This document shows positions 44,009-51,652 of a DNA stretch of 64,000 bases, piece after piece. The notes under the pieces were generated by a model that was not told the DNA's origin, ran no database searches, and saw only the letters and a program-made list of their open reading frames with translations. The stretch's first letter is position 1. The number at the start of each line of letters is the position of its first letter. The position numbers were made by a program, and so were the translations under genes. The stretch is from the NCBI GenBank assembly GCA_018242625.1, contig JAFEBO010000008.1, positions 62,001-126,000 of the forward strand, given 5' to 3'. The DNA is from Planctomycetota bacterium (GTDB lineage: Bacteria > Planctomycetota > Phycisphaerae > Phycisphaerales > UBA1924).

Positions 44009-44752
44009 ATGGCTCAGGAAATCCTTGTTGAACGTCTTTTCGAAGCTCTGATCAACGGAGACCGCGCGACTTCCAGGTCCATCGTGGAAGAAGCGATCAG
44101 CGGCGGGGCCGGCCCGGCACTGGTCATGACCAATCTCTTCTGGCCCACCCACGAGCTCATCGATCGCATGCACCGCGCCGACCAGCTCGGACGCATCGGC
44201 TATCACTTCGCCACCCGCATCCTCCGCGTACTGATCGATCAGACCGCCGCACGGCTCCCACGCCAGAACTTCAACGGCAAGACCGTGTTTGCCACCTGCG
44301 GCACCGCCGAGGGCGAAGAACTCGGCGCCCAGATGGCCGTTGATCTCCTCGAAGCCAGCGGCTTCCGCGTCACCTTCGGCGGCGGCGGCATCCCCGCCGA
44401 TGAGATCCTCTCCCACGTTCAGGAGCATCAGCCCAGCTACCTCGTCATGTTCTGCTCCGCCGCCAGCGATCTGCCCGGCGTGCGCCAGCTCGTCGACCAG
44501 CTCCGCGAGATCAGCGCCTGCAAGAACACCAAGCTGGCAGTTGGCGGCGGCGTCTTCAACCGTGCGGAAGGCCTCGCCGACGAGATCGGCGCCAAGCTCC
44601 ACGCTCCGAGCCCGCTCGAACTCGTCCGCCTCCTCATCAACCCCGAGCAGTTTCTTGCGCGTCGCGCCGAGGCCGAGCAGCGTGAAGCAGCCCGCGTGGC
44701 CGCTCAGCGGGCAGAGGCCCGCGCTGCGATGAAAAAGCGCCGCGCCGCCTGA
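44009..44752 (+). CDS. Cobalamin-binding-domain-like protein lacking the His ligand
   Basis: A 247-residue soluble protein with a helical cap region at about 1-90 (containing LFWPTHELIDRMHRADQLGRIGYHFATR), a Rossmann-like domain at about 90-205, and an Ala/Glu/Arg-rich C-terminal helix. The Rossmann part (GTAEGEELGAQMAVDLLEASGFRVTFGGGGIPADEI) follows the B12-binding fold. However, the usual DxHxxG motif reads ExExxG, so the lower axial His is absent. The ATG follows GGAG by nine bases. There is no DNA-binding domain or methyltransferase partner nearby. It may bind cobalamin base-on, bind another ligand, or act as a sensor. Confidence 0.75.
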   Translation: MAQEILVERLFEALINGDRATSRSIVEEAISGGAGPALVMTNLFWPTHELIDRMHRADQLGRIGYHFATRILRVLIDQTAARLPRQNFNGKTVFATCGTAEGEELGAQMAVDLLEASGFRVTFGGGGIPADEILSHVQEHQPSYLVMFCSAASDLPGVRQLVDQLREISACKNTKLAVGGGVFNRAEGLADEIGAKLHAPSPLELVRLLINPEQFLARRAEAEQREAARVAAQRAEARAAMKKRRAA

Positions 44753-44781
44753 GCCCTTCCGAGACAACTCCCGTCCCCATG

Positions 44782-44807
44782 GCCCCGCGTTCCGGCGCGG
44801 GGCTTTT
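44782..44807. terminator. Intrinsic terminator shared by convergent genes
   Basis: GCCCCGCG/CGCGGGGC is an 8-bp perfect stem with a 6-base loop and TTTT after it. It begins 30 bases after the B12-binding-like stop and touches the stop codon of the convergent release-factor-like gene. Confidence 0.85.
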
Positions 44808-45367
44808 CATTTGAGAGCGTGCAGGTCCCGTTCCTGCCGCAGTCGGTTCCAGTGCTCCATCGCGGCCGGATGGTCCTTCACAAACCGAATCAGCTGGCTG
44901 GCAGTACACGAAAGCCGGAGCGCCGCCTTCCTCGGATCGAGCCCCGAAGCCTCGATCACGTTGAGAGCCTCGGCCAGCAGCGCGGGATAGTCCGCGTGCT
45001 TCGGGCTGCAGACGATGCGACCGCCCTTGCACCGCGATCTCCAAAGGTCGCTGGTGACATCGCCGAACGAATCGCGAGCAACCAGGACCGAGCGCACCTG
45101 CACCGCCAGCGCCAGCCGCAGCCTCCACACGGCCTCCCGCCGGTTCTCCTCTTGGCTTCGGCGCTCCGAGGCCTGAGCCTGGACGCCGGTCGGCTCGTGC
45201 AGAAGCATCACCTTGGTTTCGACCTTGTTTCTGTGCTGCCCGCCGGGCCCGCCGTCCCGGCCGCGGGTCATGCGGACCTGCCGGAGCAGTTCTTCCTGCG
45301 AAAGTGCCGCGGGGTGGATGGCCCCAAGCGGCGCGGGAAGGGGGTTCTCAGGACGTTCCTGGGGCAT
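44807..45367 (-). CDS. Release-factor-like protein with GGQ motif
   Basis: A 186-residue protein with the peptidyl-hydrolase domain of class I release factors but no codon-recognition domain. GRDGGPGGQHRNKVETKV at about 36-53 carries the GGQ tripeptide that triggers peptidyl-tRNA hydrolysis; ASERRSQEENRREA follows as expected. ArfB-type rescue factors end in a basic tail that enters the mRNA channel; here about 75 residues of a different, helical C-terminus replace it. Ribosome rescue or a related hydrolase role is likely but unproven. The ATG at 45367 overlaps the tsaD stop (TGATG), indicating coupling; an ATG at 45373 is also in frame. Confidence 0.8.
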   Translation of the reverse strand: MPQERPENPLPAPLGAIHPAALSQEELLRQVRMTRGRDGGPGGQHRNKVETKVMLLHEPTGVQAQASERRSQEENRREAVWRLRLALAVQVRSVLVARDSFGDVTSDLWRSRCKGGRIVCSPKHADYPALLAEALNVIEASGLDPRKAALRLSCTASQLIRFVKDHPAAMEHWNRLRQERDLHALK

Positions 45368-46455
45368 CAGCACGCCGTGGTTGGAATCGGCTCGAGCGAG
45401 AGGTTGTGAACTCTTCCGGCACGAAGCTGTTCGTAGCCAAGGCCCGCGATCATCGCCGCGTTATCCACGCAGTAGCCAAGCTCCGGCAGCCGAAGCGCGA
45501 TCTTGTGCGTTCCCGCGAAAGAGATGAGCTCGCGCCGCAGGCGTGAATTGGCCGTGACGCCGCCCCCGGTCAGCAGCGATCGCACCGCGTTCCCGCGCTC
45601 GCGCAGCTGCACAATCGCCCGCTCGAGCTTGAGCAGGACCGTCCGCGAAGCCGCCCGTTGAAAAGTCGCGGCCAGATCCCGCCGGCGCGCTTCGTCCAGC
45701 GGAGGCGGCGGCGAATAGCGCGACTCGGGCCGCTTATGCGCAGGGTGCTCCGGCACGCCCTTCACCTCGTACAGCATCGCCGTCTTGAGGCCGCTGAACG
45801 AGAAATCCAGAGAAGTGGGGGAGAGACGGCTGATGGGAAGGTCCGCGATGCAGTCCACCGCGCCGGCCTCGCAGGCGAGCTTGTCCAGGTTCGGCCCGCC
45901 GGGAAACTCGATGCCCAGTATCGTCGCGACCTTGTCGTACGCCTCACCCAGCGCATCATCGATCGTTGCGCCCAGCCGCTCGTACTCGAGCCACGACCGC
46001 AGCAGGTAGATCGATGTGTGCCCGCCGCTCACCACCAGCCCGAGCGCGGGAAAGAGCCCGCCATCATCCGGGATCGCACTCCTGTCCGTGCGCAGCATGC
46101 CCGCGTAGAGATGGGCGTGCACATGATCCACGCCCAGGAGCGGCCTGGAAAGCGACCATGCCAGGGTCTTCGCCGCGGCAACACCCACCAGCAGCGAGCC
46201 GATGAGCCCCGGCCGATGGCCCACCGCGATCGCATCGATCTCCGGGGCTTTCAGACCCGCCCCGGCGAGCGCCGCGTTCAGCACCGGGAAGATGTTCTCA
46301 GAGTGAGCGCGGCTGGCCAGTTCCGGCACGACTCCGCCGTACATCCTGTGCACTTCGTGCTGGCTCGCGACCACGTTCGACAGGACGATCGAACCGTTCT
46401 CGACGACGGCCGCGCCCGTCTCGTCGCAGGAAGTTTCGATGCCCAGAACCCGCAT
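45367..46455 (-). CDS. tsaD: tRNA N6-adenosine threonylcarbamoyltransferase
   Basis: A 362-residue TsaD protein, transferring threonylcarbamoyl to A37 of tRNAs that read ANN codons, with TsaB and TsaE. The start MRVLGIETSCDETGAAVVE is diagnostic. The iron-binding HxxxH lies in GVDHVHAHLYAG. GLVVSGGHTSIYLL and GEAYDKVATILG are ASKHA-fold nucleotide motifs, and the last is LLTGGGVTANSRLR. An insert-like segment near residue 230 (VPEHPAHKRPESRYSPPPPLD) is Pro-rich. ATG 46455 lies four bases after the protease stop. It is coupled at its end to the release-factor-like gene, so three genes form one operon. Confidence 0.95.
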   Translation of the reverse strand: MRVLGIETSCDETGAAVVENGSIVLSNVVASQHEVHRMYGGVVPELASRAHSENIFPVLNAALAGAGLKAPEIDAIAVGHRPGLIGSLLVGVAAAKTLAWSLSRPLLGVDHVHAHLYAGMLRTDRSAIPDDGGLFPALGLVVSGGHTSIYLLRSWLEYERLGATIDDALGEAYDKVATILGIEFPGGPNLDKLACEAGAVDCIADLPISRLSPTSLDFSFSGLKTAMLYEVKGVPEHPAHKRPESRYSPPPPLDEARRRDLAATFQRAASRTVLLKLERAIVQLRERGNAVRSLLTGGGVTANSRLRRELISFAGTHKIALRLPELGYCVDNAAMIAGLGYEQLRAGRVHNLSLEPIPTTAC

Positions 46456-46459
46456 GGGA

Positions 46460-48196
46460 CTACTTGTTGACCGGCGGACTTGAGGCCGGGTCGGCCGGCT
46501 TGGACGGGTTGGCCGCGACCGGCTTGTTCTCGCCCTCGGGCTTCTTGACGTCGGCATCGAGCAGCCACCTTTGCAGGTTGTTGCCCGTGATCTCCAGCGT
46601 CGTGACGACCTTCCCGTCCTTGTCGGTGATCTGCAGCTTGCCGCCGGAGAGTTCAACGTCCTCGGGCCAGAGATCGCCCACCTTGGCCTTGGCCAGATCG
46701 CCCGAAGCGGTCTCGAGCGCCTCGATCCGCTTCTCCACGCGGATCTGCTCGCGCGTGAGCTGCTGCTGCAGCTTGCGGGCGCGTGTGAGTTCGTCGAACG
46801 CGATCTGCGCCCCCACGGGTCCTTCCTTGCCGGTCGAAGCCCACGAGCCGCCGTCGATCTTGCCCTGCACGGCCTTCACGGCGGCAGAAAGCTGCGGGTC
46901 CTTCAGGAACGAGAGGATCCACTCGGGATTGCTCCAGTCCTCCTCGGCCGTCTTGCCGCTGCCGCCCTTGATGATCTCTAGATCGCGCCGGACGCGGTAC
47001 ATGTCGATCAGCTCTTTGTCGGTCATCGGGACAAAGAAGCCCTTGCTCGGGTTCACGCCCCATTCGGCGCTGGTGTCCTTGCGGGTGATGCTCCGGCCCG
47101 AGGGGAGGTAGTAGCCCTGCTCGGTCACCTTGAGTTCCGCGCCGTTTCCGCTGGGCAGCTTGCGCACGCTCTGCACGCTGCCCTTGCCAAAGCTCCGCGT
47201 GCCCACCGCGATGGCGCGGTCGTTCTCAACAAGCGCGCCCGCCAGAACCTCGCTCGCGCTCGCCGACGAGCCGTTGATCAGCAGCACGAGCGGCACGTCG
47301 GGCAGCGTGCCCTTGTCCTGCGCCTTGGCGATGCGCTCGGGGAAGTTTCGACCGCGCGTCGACACGATCGTTCCCTCGTGCAGGAAGAGATCCGCGATCG
47401 CGATCGCTTCTTCCAGCACGCCGCCGCCGTTGTCGCGCAGGTCCATGATCAGCCCCTGCAGGCGTTTGGACGGATCGGGGTCGTTGATGCCCGCCGCGAT
47501 GAGCGCGTTGAGAATCTCCTCGGCGCATCCCGGCGTGAACTGGGTGAGACGGATGTAGCCGATGCGCCGAACGGGGTCGATGCGGAAGTCCCACTTCTCC
47601 GCGTCGTCGGTCATGCGGTGCACGCCCTTGACGCTGCGTGTCTTGATCGGAGCGCGCGTGAGCGTCATGGGGATCTTCTCACCCTTGCGCTCGATCACGA
47701 TGTTGACCTTCGTGCCCGCCACGCCGATGAGCTTGTCGATGCACTCCTCGACGCTCAGGCCCTGCGTCGTCTTGCCGTCGATCTCGATGATGCGGTCGTC
47801 CGCCATCACGCCGGCCTTGTACGCCGGAGAATCCTCGAGCGGGCTCACGATCGTCAGCCATCCGTCACGCGTGTTGACCGAGGCCCCGATGCCGACGTAT
47901 TCGCCGGTGAGGTCCTTGTTGAAATCCCGCACCTTGTCCGCCGGCACGTAGATCGTGTACGGGTCGCCCAGGGCATCGAGCATCCCGGTGATCGCGCCGT
48001 CCTGCATCTTCTTGATCTGTTCGTCCGTGAGCTTTTCAACGTAGAGCGAGTTGAGCGTGCTCTTGACGTCGATGATCGGGTCGAAGAACTGCACGTCGGC
48101 CGAGGGCTTGCGGGCGAGCGCAATCGTCGACCCGGCCACCGCGATCCCGAGCACACCCACCAGCGAGATCCGGAACCACTTCATTCCCGATTGCAT
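46460..48196 (-). CDS. S41-family C-terminal processing peptidase
   Basis: A 578-residue tail-specific protease (CtpA/Prc type). An N-terminal helix (ISLVGVLGIAVAGSTIAL) exports or anchors it. A PDZ domain at about 85-170 includes GIGASVNTRDGWLTIVSPLEDSPAYKAGV. The catalytic domain has MDLRDNGGGVLEEA, then NGSSASASEVLAGAL, where the second Ser block holds the nucleophile. RSFGKGSVQ carries the catalytic Lys. About 180 further residues, charged and ending in a Pro/Lys tail, follow. Start 48196 has AGGAG eight bases upstream. It heads the operon with tsaD and diverges from hflX with 280 bases between. Confidence 0.93.
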   Translation of the reverse strand: MQSGMKWFRISLVGVLGIAVAGSTIALARKPSADVQFFDPIIDVKSTLNSLYVEKLTDEQIKKMQDGAITGMLDALGDPYTIYVPADKVRDFNKDLTGEYVGIGASVNTRDGWLTIVSPLEDSPAYKAGVMADDRIIEIDGKTTQGLSVEECIDKLIGVAGTKVNIVIERKGEKIPMTLTRAPIKTRSVKGVHRMTDDAEKWDFRIDPVRRIGYIRLTQFTPGCAEEILNALIAAGINDPDPSKRLQGLIMDLRDNGGGVLEEAIAIADLFLHEGTIVSTRGRNFPERIAKAQDKGTLPDVPLVLLINGSSASASEVLAGALVENDRAIAVGTRSFGKGSVQSVRKLPSGNGAELKVTEQGYYLPSGRSITRKDTSAEWGVNPSKGFFVPMTDKELIDMYRVRRDLEIIKGGSGKTAEEDWSNPEWILSFLKDPQLSAAVKAVQGKIDGGSWASTGKEGPVGAQIAFDELTRARKLQQQLTREQIRVEKRIEALETASGDLAKAKVGDLWPEDVELSGGKLQITDKDGKVVTTLEITGNNLQRWLLDADVKKPEGENKPVAANPSKPADPASSPPVNK

Positions 48197-48476
48197 CCGT
48201 AAAACTCCTGCTCAAAGAGCGCCCCTCGGGCGACCGTGCCCGGGCCCATCTATCATCCTAGGAATGTGCCGACGGCGCATTCCCGCCGGAAACTGTTCCG
48301 GCGCAGGCCACCGGAGGTTCGCGCGCCATGAGCCAGTTCTGACGATCCGCCGCCCGTGCTGCCGGTGAGAGGCCTTCCGCCCCGCCGGAGCCCTGTTTTT
48401 CCGGCCCGGCGCACCGATCCGCGTCCGGGCCCAGCGTCAGAACTCCCCGCACAGAACTTCCGGATTTCCCACTTTT

Positions 48477-50039
48477 ATGCCCGCACCCAAAGAACGTTCA
48501 GGAATCCAGGTGCAGTCGGAGCGTGCCGTCCTGGCCGCCGTTCGACTGCCCGAATCCAATTTCGATAAGTCCGATCCGTTCGGCGAACTCCGCTCTCTCG
48601 CCGAGCAGGGCGGGGCCGTCGTCGTCGCCGAATGCACCCAGAACCTGCCCAAGCCGATCGCCGGCACCTACATGGGCTCGGGCAAGCTCGCCGAGCTCAA
48701 GGGCCTGTGCGAAGAGGTCCGGGCGTCGACCGTGATCTTCGATCACGACCTTTCCCCCAAGCAGATCGCCAAGATCGAAGAAGCCGTCGGGCGCAAGGTG
48801 ATCGACCGCTCCGAGCTCATCCTCGACATCTTCGCCTCGCGCGCCACAAGCGCCGAGGCGCAGCTCCAGGTGGAACTCGCCCAGCTCGAATACACCTTTC
48901 CCCGGCTGCGCGCCATGTGGTCGCACCTGGAGCGGATCGTCGGTGTCGGCGGGATCGGCGGCATCGGCACCCGCGGCCCCGGCGAGCAGCAGCTCGAAAT
49001 CGACCGGCGGCTCGTCCAGCGCCGGCGGGACGACCTCACCCGGCAGATCCGCGAGATCCAGGGCCGGCGCCGGCGCGAGGTCCAGGCGCGGAAGGCCGAG
49101 CATTTCACGGTCGGCATCGTCGGCTACACCAACGCCGGCAAGAGCACGCTGTTCAACACGCTCACGGCGGGCGGCGCCTACGCGGACAACCGGCTCTTCG
49201 CCACGCTCATGACCCGCACGCGCGAGTGGACGCTGCGGGGCGAAGAGGGCAACGTCGGCGTCATGCTCTCCGACACGGTCGGATTCGTGCGCGACCTGCC
49301 GACCAACCTCATCGCGGCCTTCCGGGCGACGCTCGAAGAAGCGACGCACGCGGACGTCCTGCTCATCGTGCTCGACATCTCGGATCCCGCTGCGGAACTG
49401 CAGTATCAGACGGTGTGCAAGACGCTGGACGATCTGCTCAAGGAGGTCCGCGAGCACCTCGACGATGAAGAGTCCTGGACGCCGCCGCGCCGGATCCTGC
49501 TGCTCAACAAGGCCGACAAGCTGCCGGACAACCGCGAGCTTCTGATCTGGCAGCAGCGGGTGCCCGATTCGATCCCGATCTGCGCCCTGGCGCCGGAAAA
49601 GGGAGAAGACATCTTCTCGCGCCAGGGTCACCGCGAACTGGTGACGCGGATCCGCGAGTTTGCCCAGGGCGACGTGCAGCAGGTGGTCGTGACGGTGCCG
49701 ATGCGGGAAGGCAAGCTCGTGACGGTGCTGGAGAATCAGTCCAAGGTGCTCGACCGCAGCTACGTGGATGACTCGGTCCGACTGAAGCTGCAGATCGGGC
49801 GGACGCAGCTCGAACGCCTGCTCGTCGGTCGCCCGCCGATGACGATCACCGATGCACGCGGCAAGCCCTGGAAACCCAAGGCGCCGAATCTGGTGGAGAA
49901 GCAGCCGGACTGGACCGCCCGGGCCGGTGCGGCCGCCAAGCCCAAAACAACGCCCGCCCCGAAAAAGCCGGCAGAAACCGCCACGAAACCGTCCGGATCG
50001 GGGGCCGCCAAGGTCGGGAAAGTGGAAAAGAGGGCGTGA
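48477..50039 (+). CDS. hflX: GTPase HflX
   Basis: A 520-residue ribosome-associated GTPase that splits stalled 70S ribosomes under stress. The N-terminal HflX domain contains AGTYMGSGKLAEL and FDHDLSPKQ. VGGIGGIGTRGPGEQQLEIDRR is the family hallmark. The G domain has G1 GYTNAGKSTLFN, G3 DTVGFVRDLP and G4 NKADK. About 60 Lys/Pro-rich residues extend the C-terminus. The ATG at 48477 has no strong ribosome binding site. The tRNA-Thr gene lies 56 bases after the stop. Confidence 0.95.
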   Translation: MPAPKERSGIQVQSERAVLAAVRLPESNFDKSDPFGELRSLAEQGGAVVVAECTQNLPKPIAGTYMGSGKLAELKGLCEEVRASTVIFDHDLSPKQIAKIEEAVGRKVIDRSELILDIFASRATSAEAQLQVELAQLEYTFPRLRAMWSHLERIVGVGGIGGIGTRGPGEQQLEIDRRLVQRRRDDLTRQIREIQGRRRREVQARKAEHFTVGIVGYTNAGKSTLFNTLTAGGAYADNRLFATLMTRTREWTLRGEEGNVGVMLSDTVGFVRDLPTNLIAAFRATLEEATHADVLLIVLDISDPAAELQYQTVCKTLDDLLKEVREHLDDEESWTPPRRILLLNKADKLPDNRELLIWQQRVPDSIPICALAPEKGEDIFSRQGHRELVTRIREFAQGDVQQVVVTVPMREGKLVTVLENQSKVLDRSYVDDSVRLKLQIGRTQLERLLVGRPPMTITDARGKPWKPKAPNLVEKQPDWTARAGAAAKPKTTPAPKKPAETATKPSGSGAAKVGKVEKRA

Positions 50040-50095
50040 AGGGCCGATACTTCCCGCTCTGCACGGGGCCCGATCCGGGCATCCGGCGGACTGTT

Positions 50096-50170
50096 GCCAC
50101 CTTAGCTCAGCGGTAGAGCGATGCTTTCGTAAAGCATAGGTCCAGGGTTCAAATCCCTGAGGTGGCTCCA
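50096..50170 (+). tRNA. tRNA-Thr (anticodon CGT)
   Basis: The sequence folds as a complete cloverleaf. The acceptor stem is GCCACCT/AGGTGGC and the D-arm is GCTC/GAGC. The anticodon arm is ATGCT/AGCAT with loop TTCGTAA, giving anticodon CGT. The T-arm is CAGGG TTCAAAT CCCTG. The discriminator is T and CCA is encoded. It decodes ACG threonine codons. Confidence 0.97.
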
Positions 50171-50303
50171 TGCGCCCGTTCTGGCCGGAATTCGGGAACA
50201 GATCGGGGCCGGGGCGATCAAATAGAAGACAAGAGGGCATGCGGAATTGGCGCCGGCTCTGGTATGCTGGAGTCGGCCGGTTCGTGCGGGGCAGGAGCTG
50301 CAT

Positions 50304-51257
50304 ATGCGCGTTTGGATGTCTATGCGTGCGGTCGCCGGTGGTCTCACGATCGCTCTGAGCGCTGTTCCTGTCCTGGCGCAGTCGACGAGCGTCGGTCCGG
50401 TTTCGGGCGCGTCGTATTCGCTGCAGCGCCAGGCTCTGGGCAAGCTCATGAAGGTCATGAGCGTGGATTACAGCCAGACGCGGCTCGAATCGGTGATCAA
50501 GAACCTCGCGGACGCGACGGGTGCGCCGCTCGATGTGCTCTGGACGGACGACCGGAACCCGGTCGGTCTCGACAAGGAAGCGCTCGTCACCTTTGCCGGG
50601 CAGGACATGACGGCTCTGGCGGTGCTCGAGGCGGTGCTGCAGCGCGCGGGGACGGACACTTCCGGCGGCGGCAGCTCGTGGCAGCTGACGGAGGCGGGGA
50701 CGATCGAGGTCGGCCCGAAGGAGCGGCTGAACCGGTCCAAGCGGCTTGAGATCTACGACGTCTCGGATCTGCTGCTGGAGATTCAGGATTACAGCAACGT
50801 GCCGCAGTTTGATCTGAATGGCGCGCTGCAGGCGGCGGGATCTGGCGGCGGTGGCGGCGGCGGGAGCAGCAGCCCGTTCTCCGGCACGGCGCAGCAGAAC
50901 ACGGCTCCGGGCAAGACCGAGCAGGAGCGGGCGGATGAACTGATCCGGCTCATCGTCGATCTGGTCGAGCCCAACGAGTGGACGAACAACGGCGGCAGCG
51001 GCGCGAGCGTGCGCTACTACAAGAAGTCGCTGCTTGTGACCGCGCCGGACTACATCCAGCGGCAGATCAACGGCTATCCGTTCTGGCCGGCGGAGCAGAC
51101 GCGAATCGATCAGGACAAGTCGGGGCGGCGTGTGACGCTGCTTCCGCCCAAGGGCTCGGGCGTCGTGCAATCGGGCAGGGTTGGGCCCTCTGCGCCGCAG
51201 AGTGGCGCAGCGTCGCAGGCACCCGGTTCGACTCAGAAAGACTCTTCGCAACATTGA
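50304..51257 (+). CDS. Secreted protein with secretin/STN-like N-terminal domain
   Basis: A 317-residue exported protein. ATG 50304 has AGGAG six bases upstream, and the signal peptide ends near VPVLAQ. Residues about 45-140 (VDYSQTRLESVIKNLADATGAPLDVLW, then LAVLEAVLQRAG) look like a secretin/TonB short N-terminal (STN) domain. A poly-Gly/Ser linker near 195 separates it from EQERADELIRLIVDLVEPNEW and SVRYYKKSLLVTAPDYIQRQI, a pattern found in N-domains of secretin-like planctomycete proteins. The secretin pore domain itself is absent. The C-terminus is Ser/Gln-rich. Role unknown; the next gene overlaps its stop. Confidence 0.75.
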   Translation: MRVWMSMRAVAGGLTIALSAVPVLAQSTSVGPVSGASYSLQRQALGKLMKVMSVDYSQTRLESVIKNLADATGAPLDVLWTDDRNPVGLDKEALVTFAGQDMTALAVLEAVLQRAGTDTSGGGSSWQLTEAGTIEVGPKERLNRSKRLEIYDVSDLLLEIQDYSNVPQFDLNGALQAAGSGGGGGGGSSSPFSGTAQQNTAPGKTEQERADELIRLIVDLVEPNEWTNNGGSGASVRYYKKSLLVTAPDYIQRQINGYPFWPAEQTRIDQDKSGRRVTLLPPKGSGVVQSGRVGPSAPQSGAASQAPGSTQKDSSQH

Positions 51258-51652
51258 GCACCGATCCGGACACGCTGGTTGATATTCAGAACGCCAGTTC
51301 GGAGTTTGAGGCGTCCGTGCTGGTCGAGGCGCTGAAAGCGGAGGGAGTTCCGGCTTTCTCGGTGGCCAACGCGGGGGCGTGGCTGCAGTGGGAGGTGCTG
51401 GCTTCGCAGCCGTTTCGCATTTCGGTGCGGCGGCAGGACGTTGAGAAGGCACGGAAGATCCTGCAGTCGATCAAGGCCGACTCGGTGGATATTGACTGGA
51501 ACGAGGTGGACGTGGGCGCGATGGCCGATGCGCCGGCGCCGCAGAAGCTGCCGCGGTTTGTGAAGTCTGACATGATGAGAACTGCCATGCTGGTCGCGGG
51601 GCTGGGGCTGGTGGTTCTCTGGATGGTGCTGAACGCGCGGAACGCGCACTAG
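51254..51652 (+). CDS. DUF2007-like protein with C-terminal membrane helix
   Basis: A 132-residue protein. The N-terminal about 70 residues (VDIQNASSEFEASVLVEALKAEGVPAFSVANAG, then PFRISVRRQDVEKARKIL) match the DUF2007 putative signal-transducing domain. The last about 22 residues (MLVAGLGLVVLWMVLNAR) form one transmembrane helix. I place the start at TTG 51254, which overlaps the upstream stop (TTGA); no ATG or GTG is available in the right place. The stop overlaps the convergent putA end by four bases. Function unknown. Confidence 0.7.
   Translation: MSTDPDTLVDIQNASSEFEASVLVEALKAEGVPAFSVANAGAWLQWEVLASQPFRISVRRQDVEKARKILQSIKADSVDIDWNEVDVGAMADAPAPQKLPRFVKSDMMRTAMLVAGLGLVVLWMVLNARNAH

Noticed and set aside
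48498..51452. A 984-codon minus-strand open frame
   Set aside because: It covers hflX, the tRNA and the STN-like gene in antisense and has no protein-like features.
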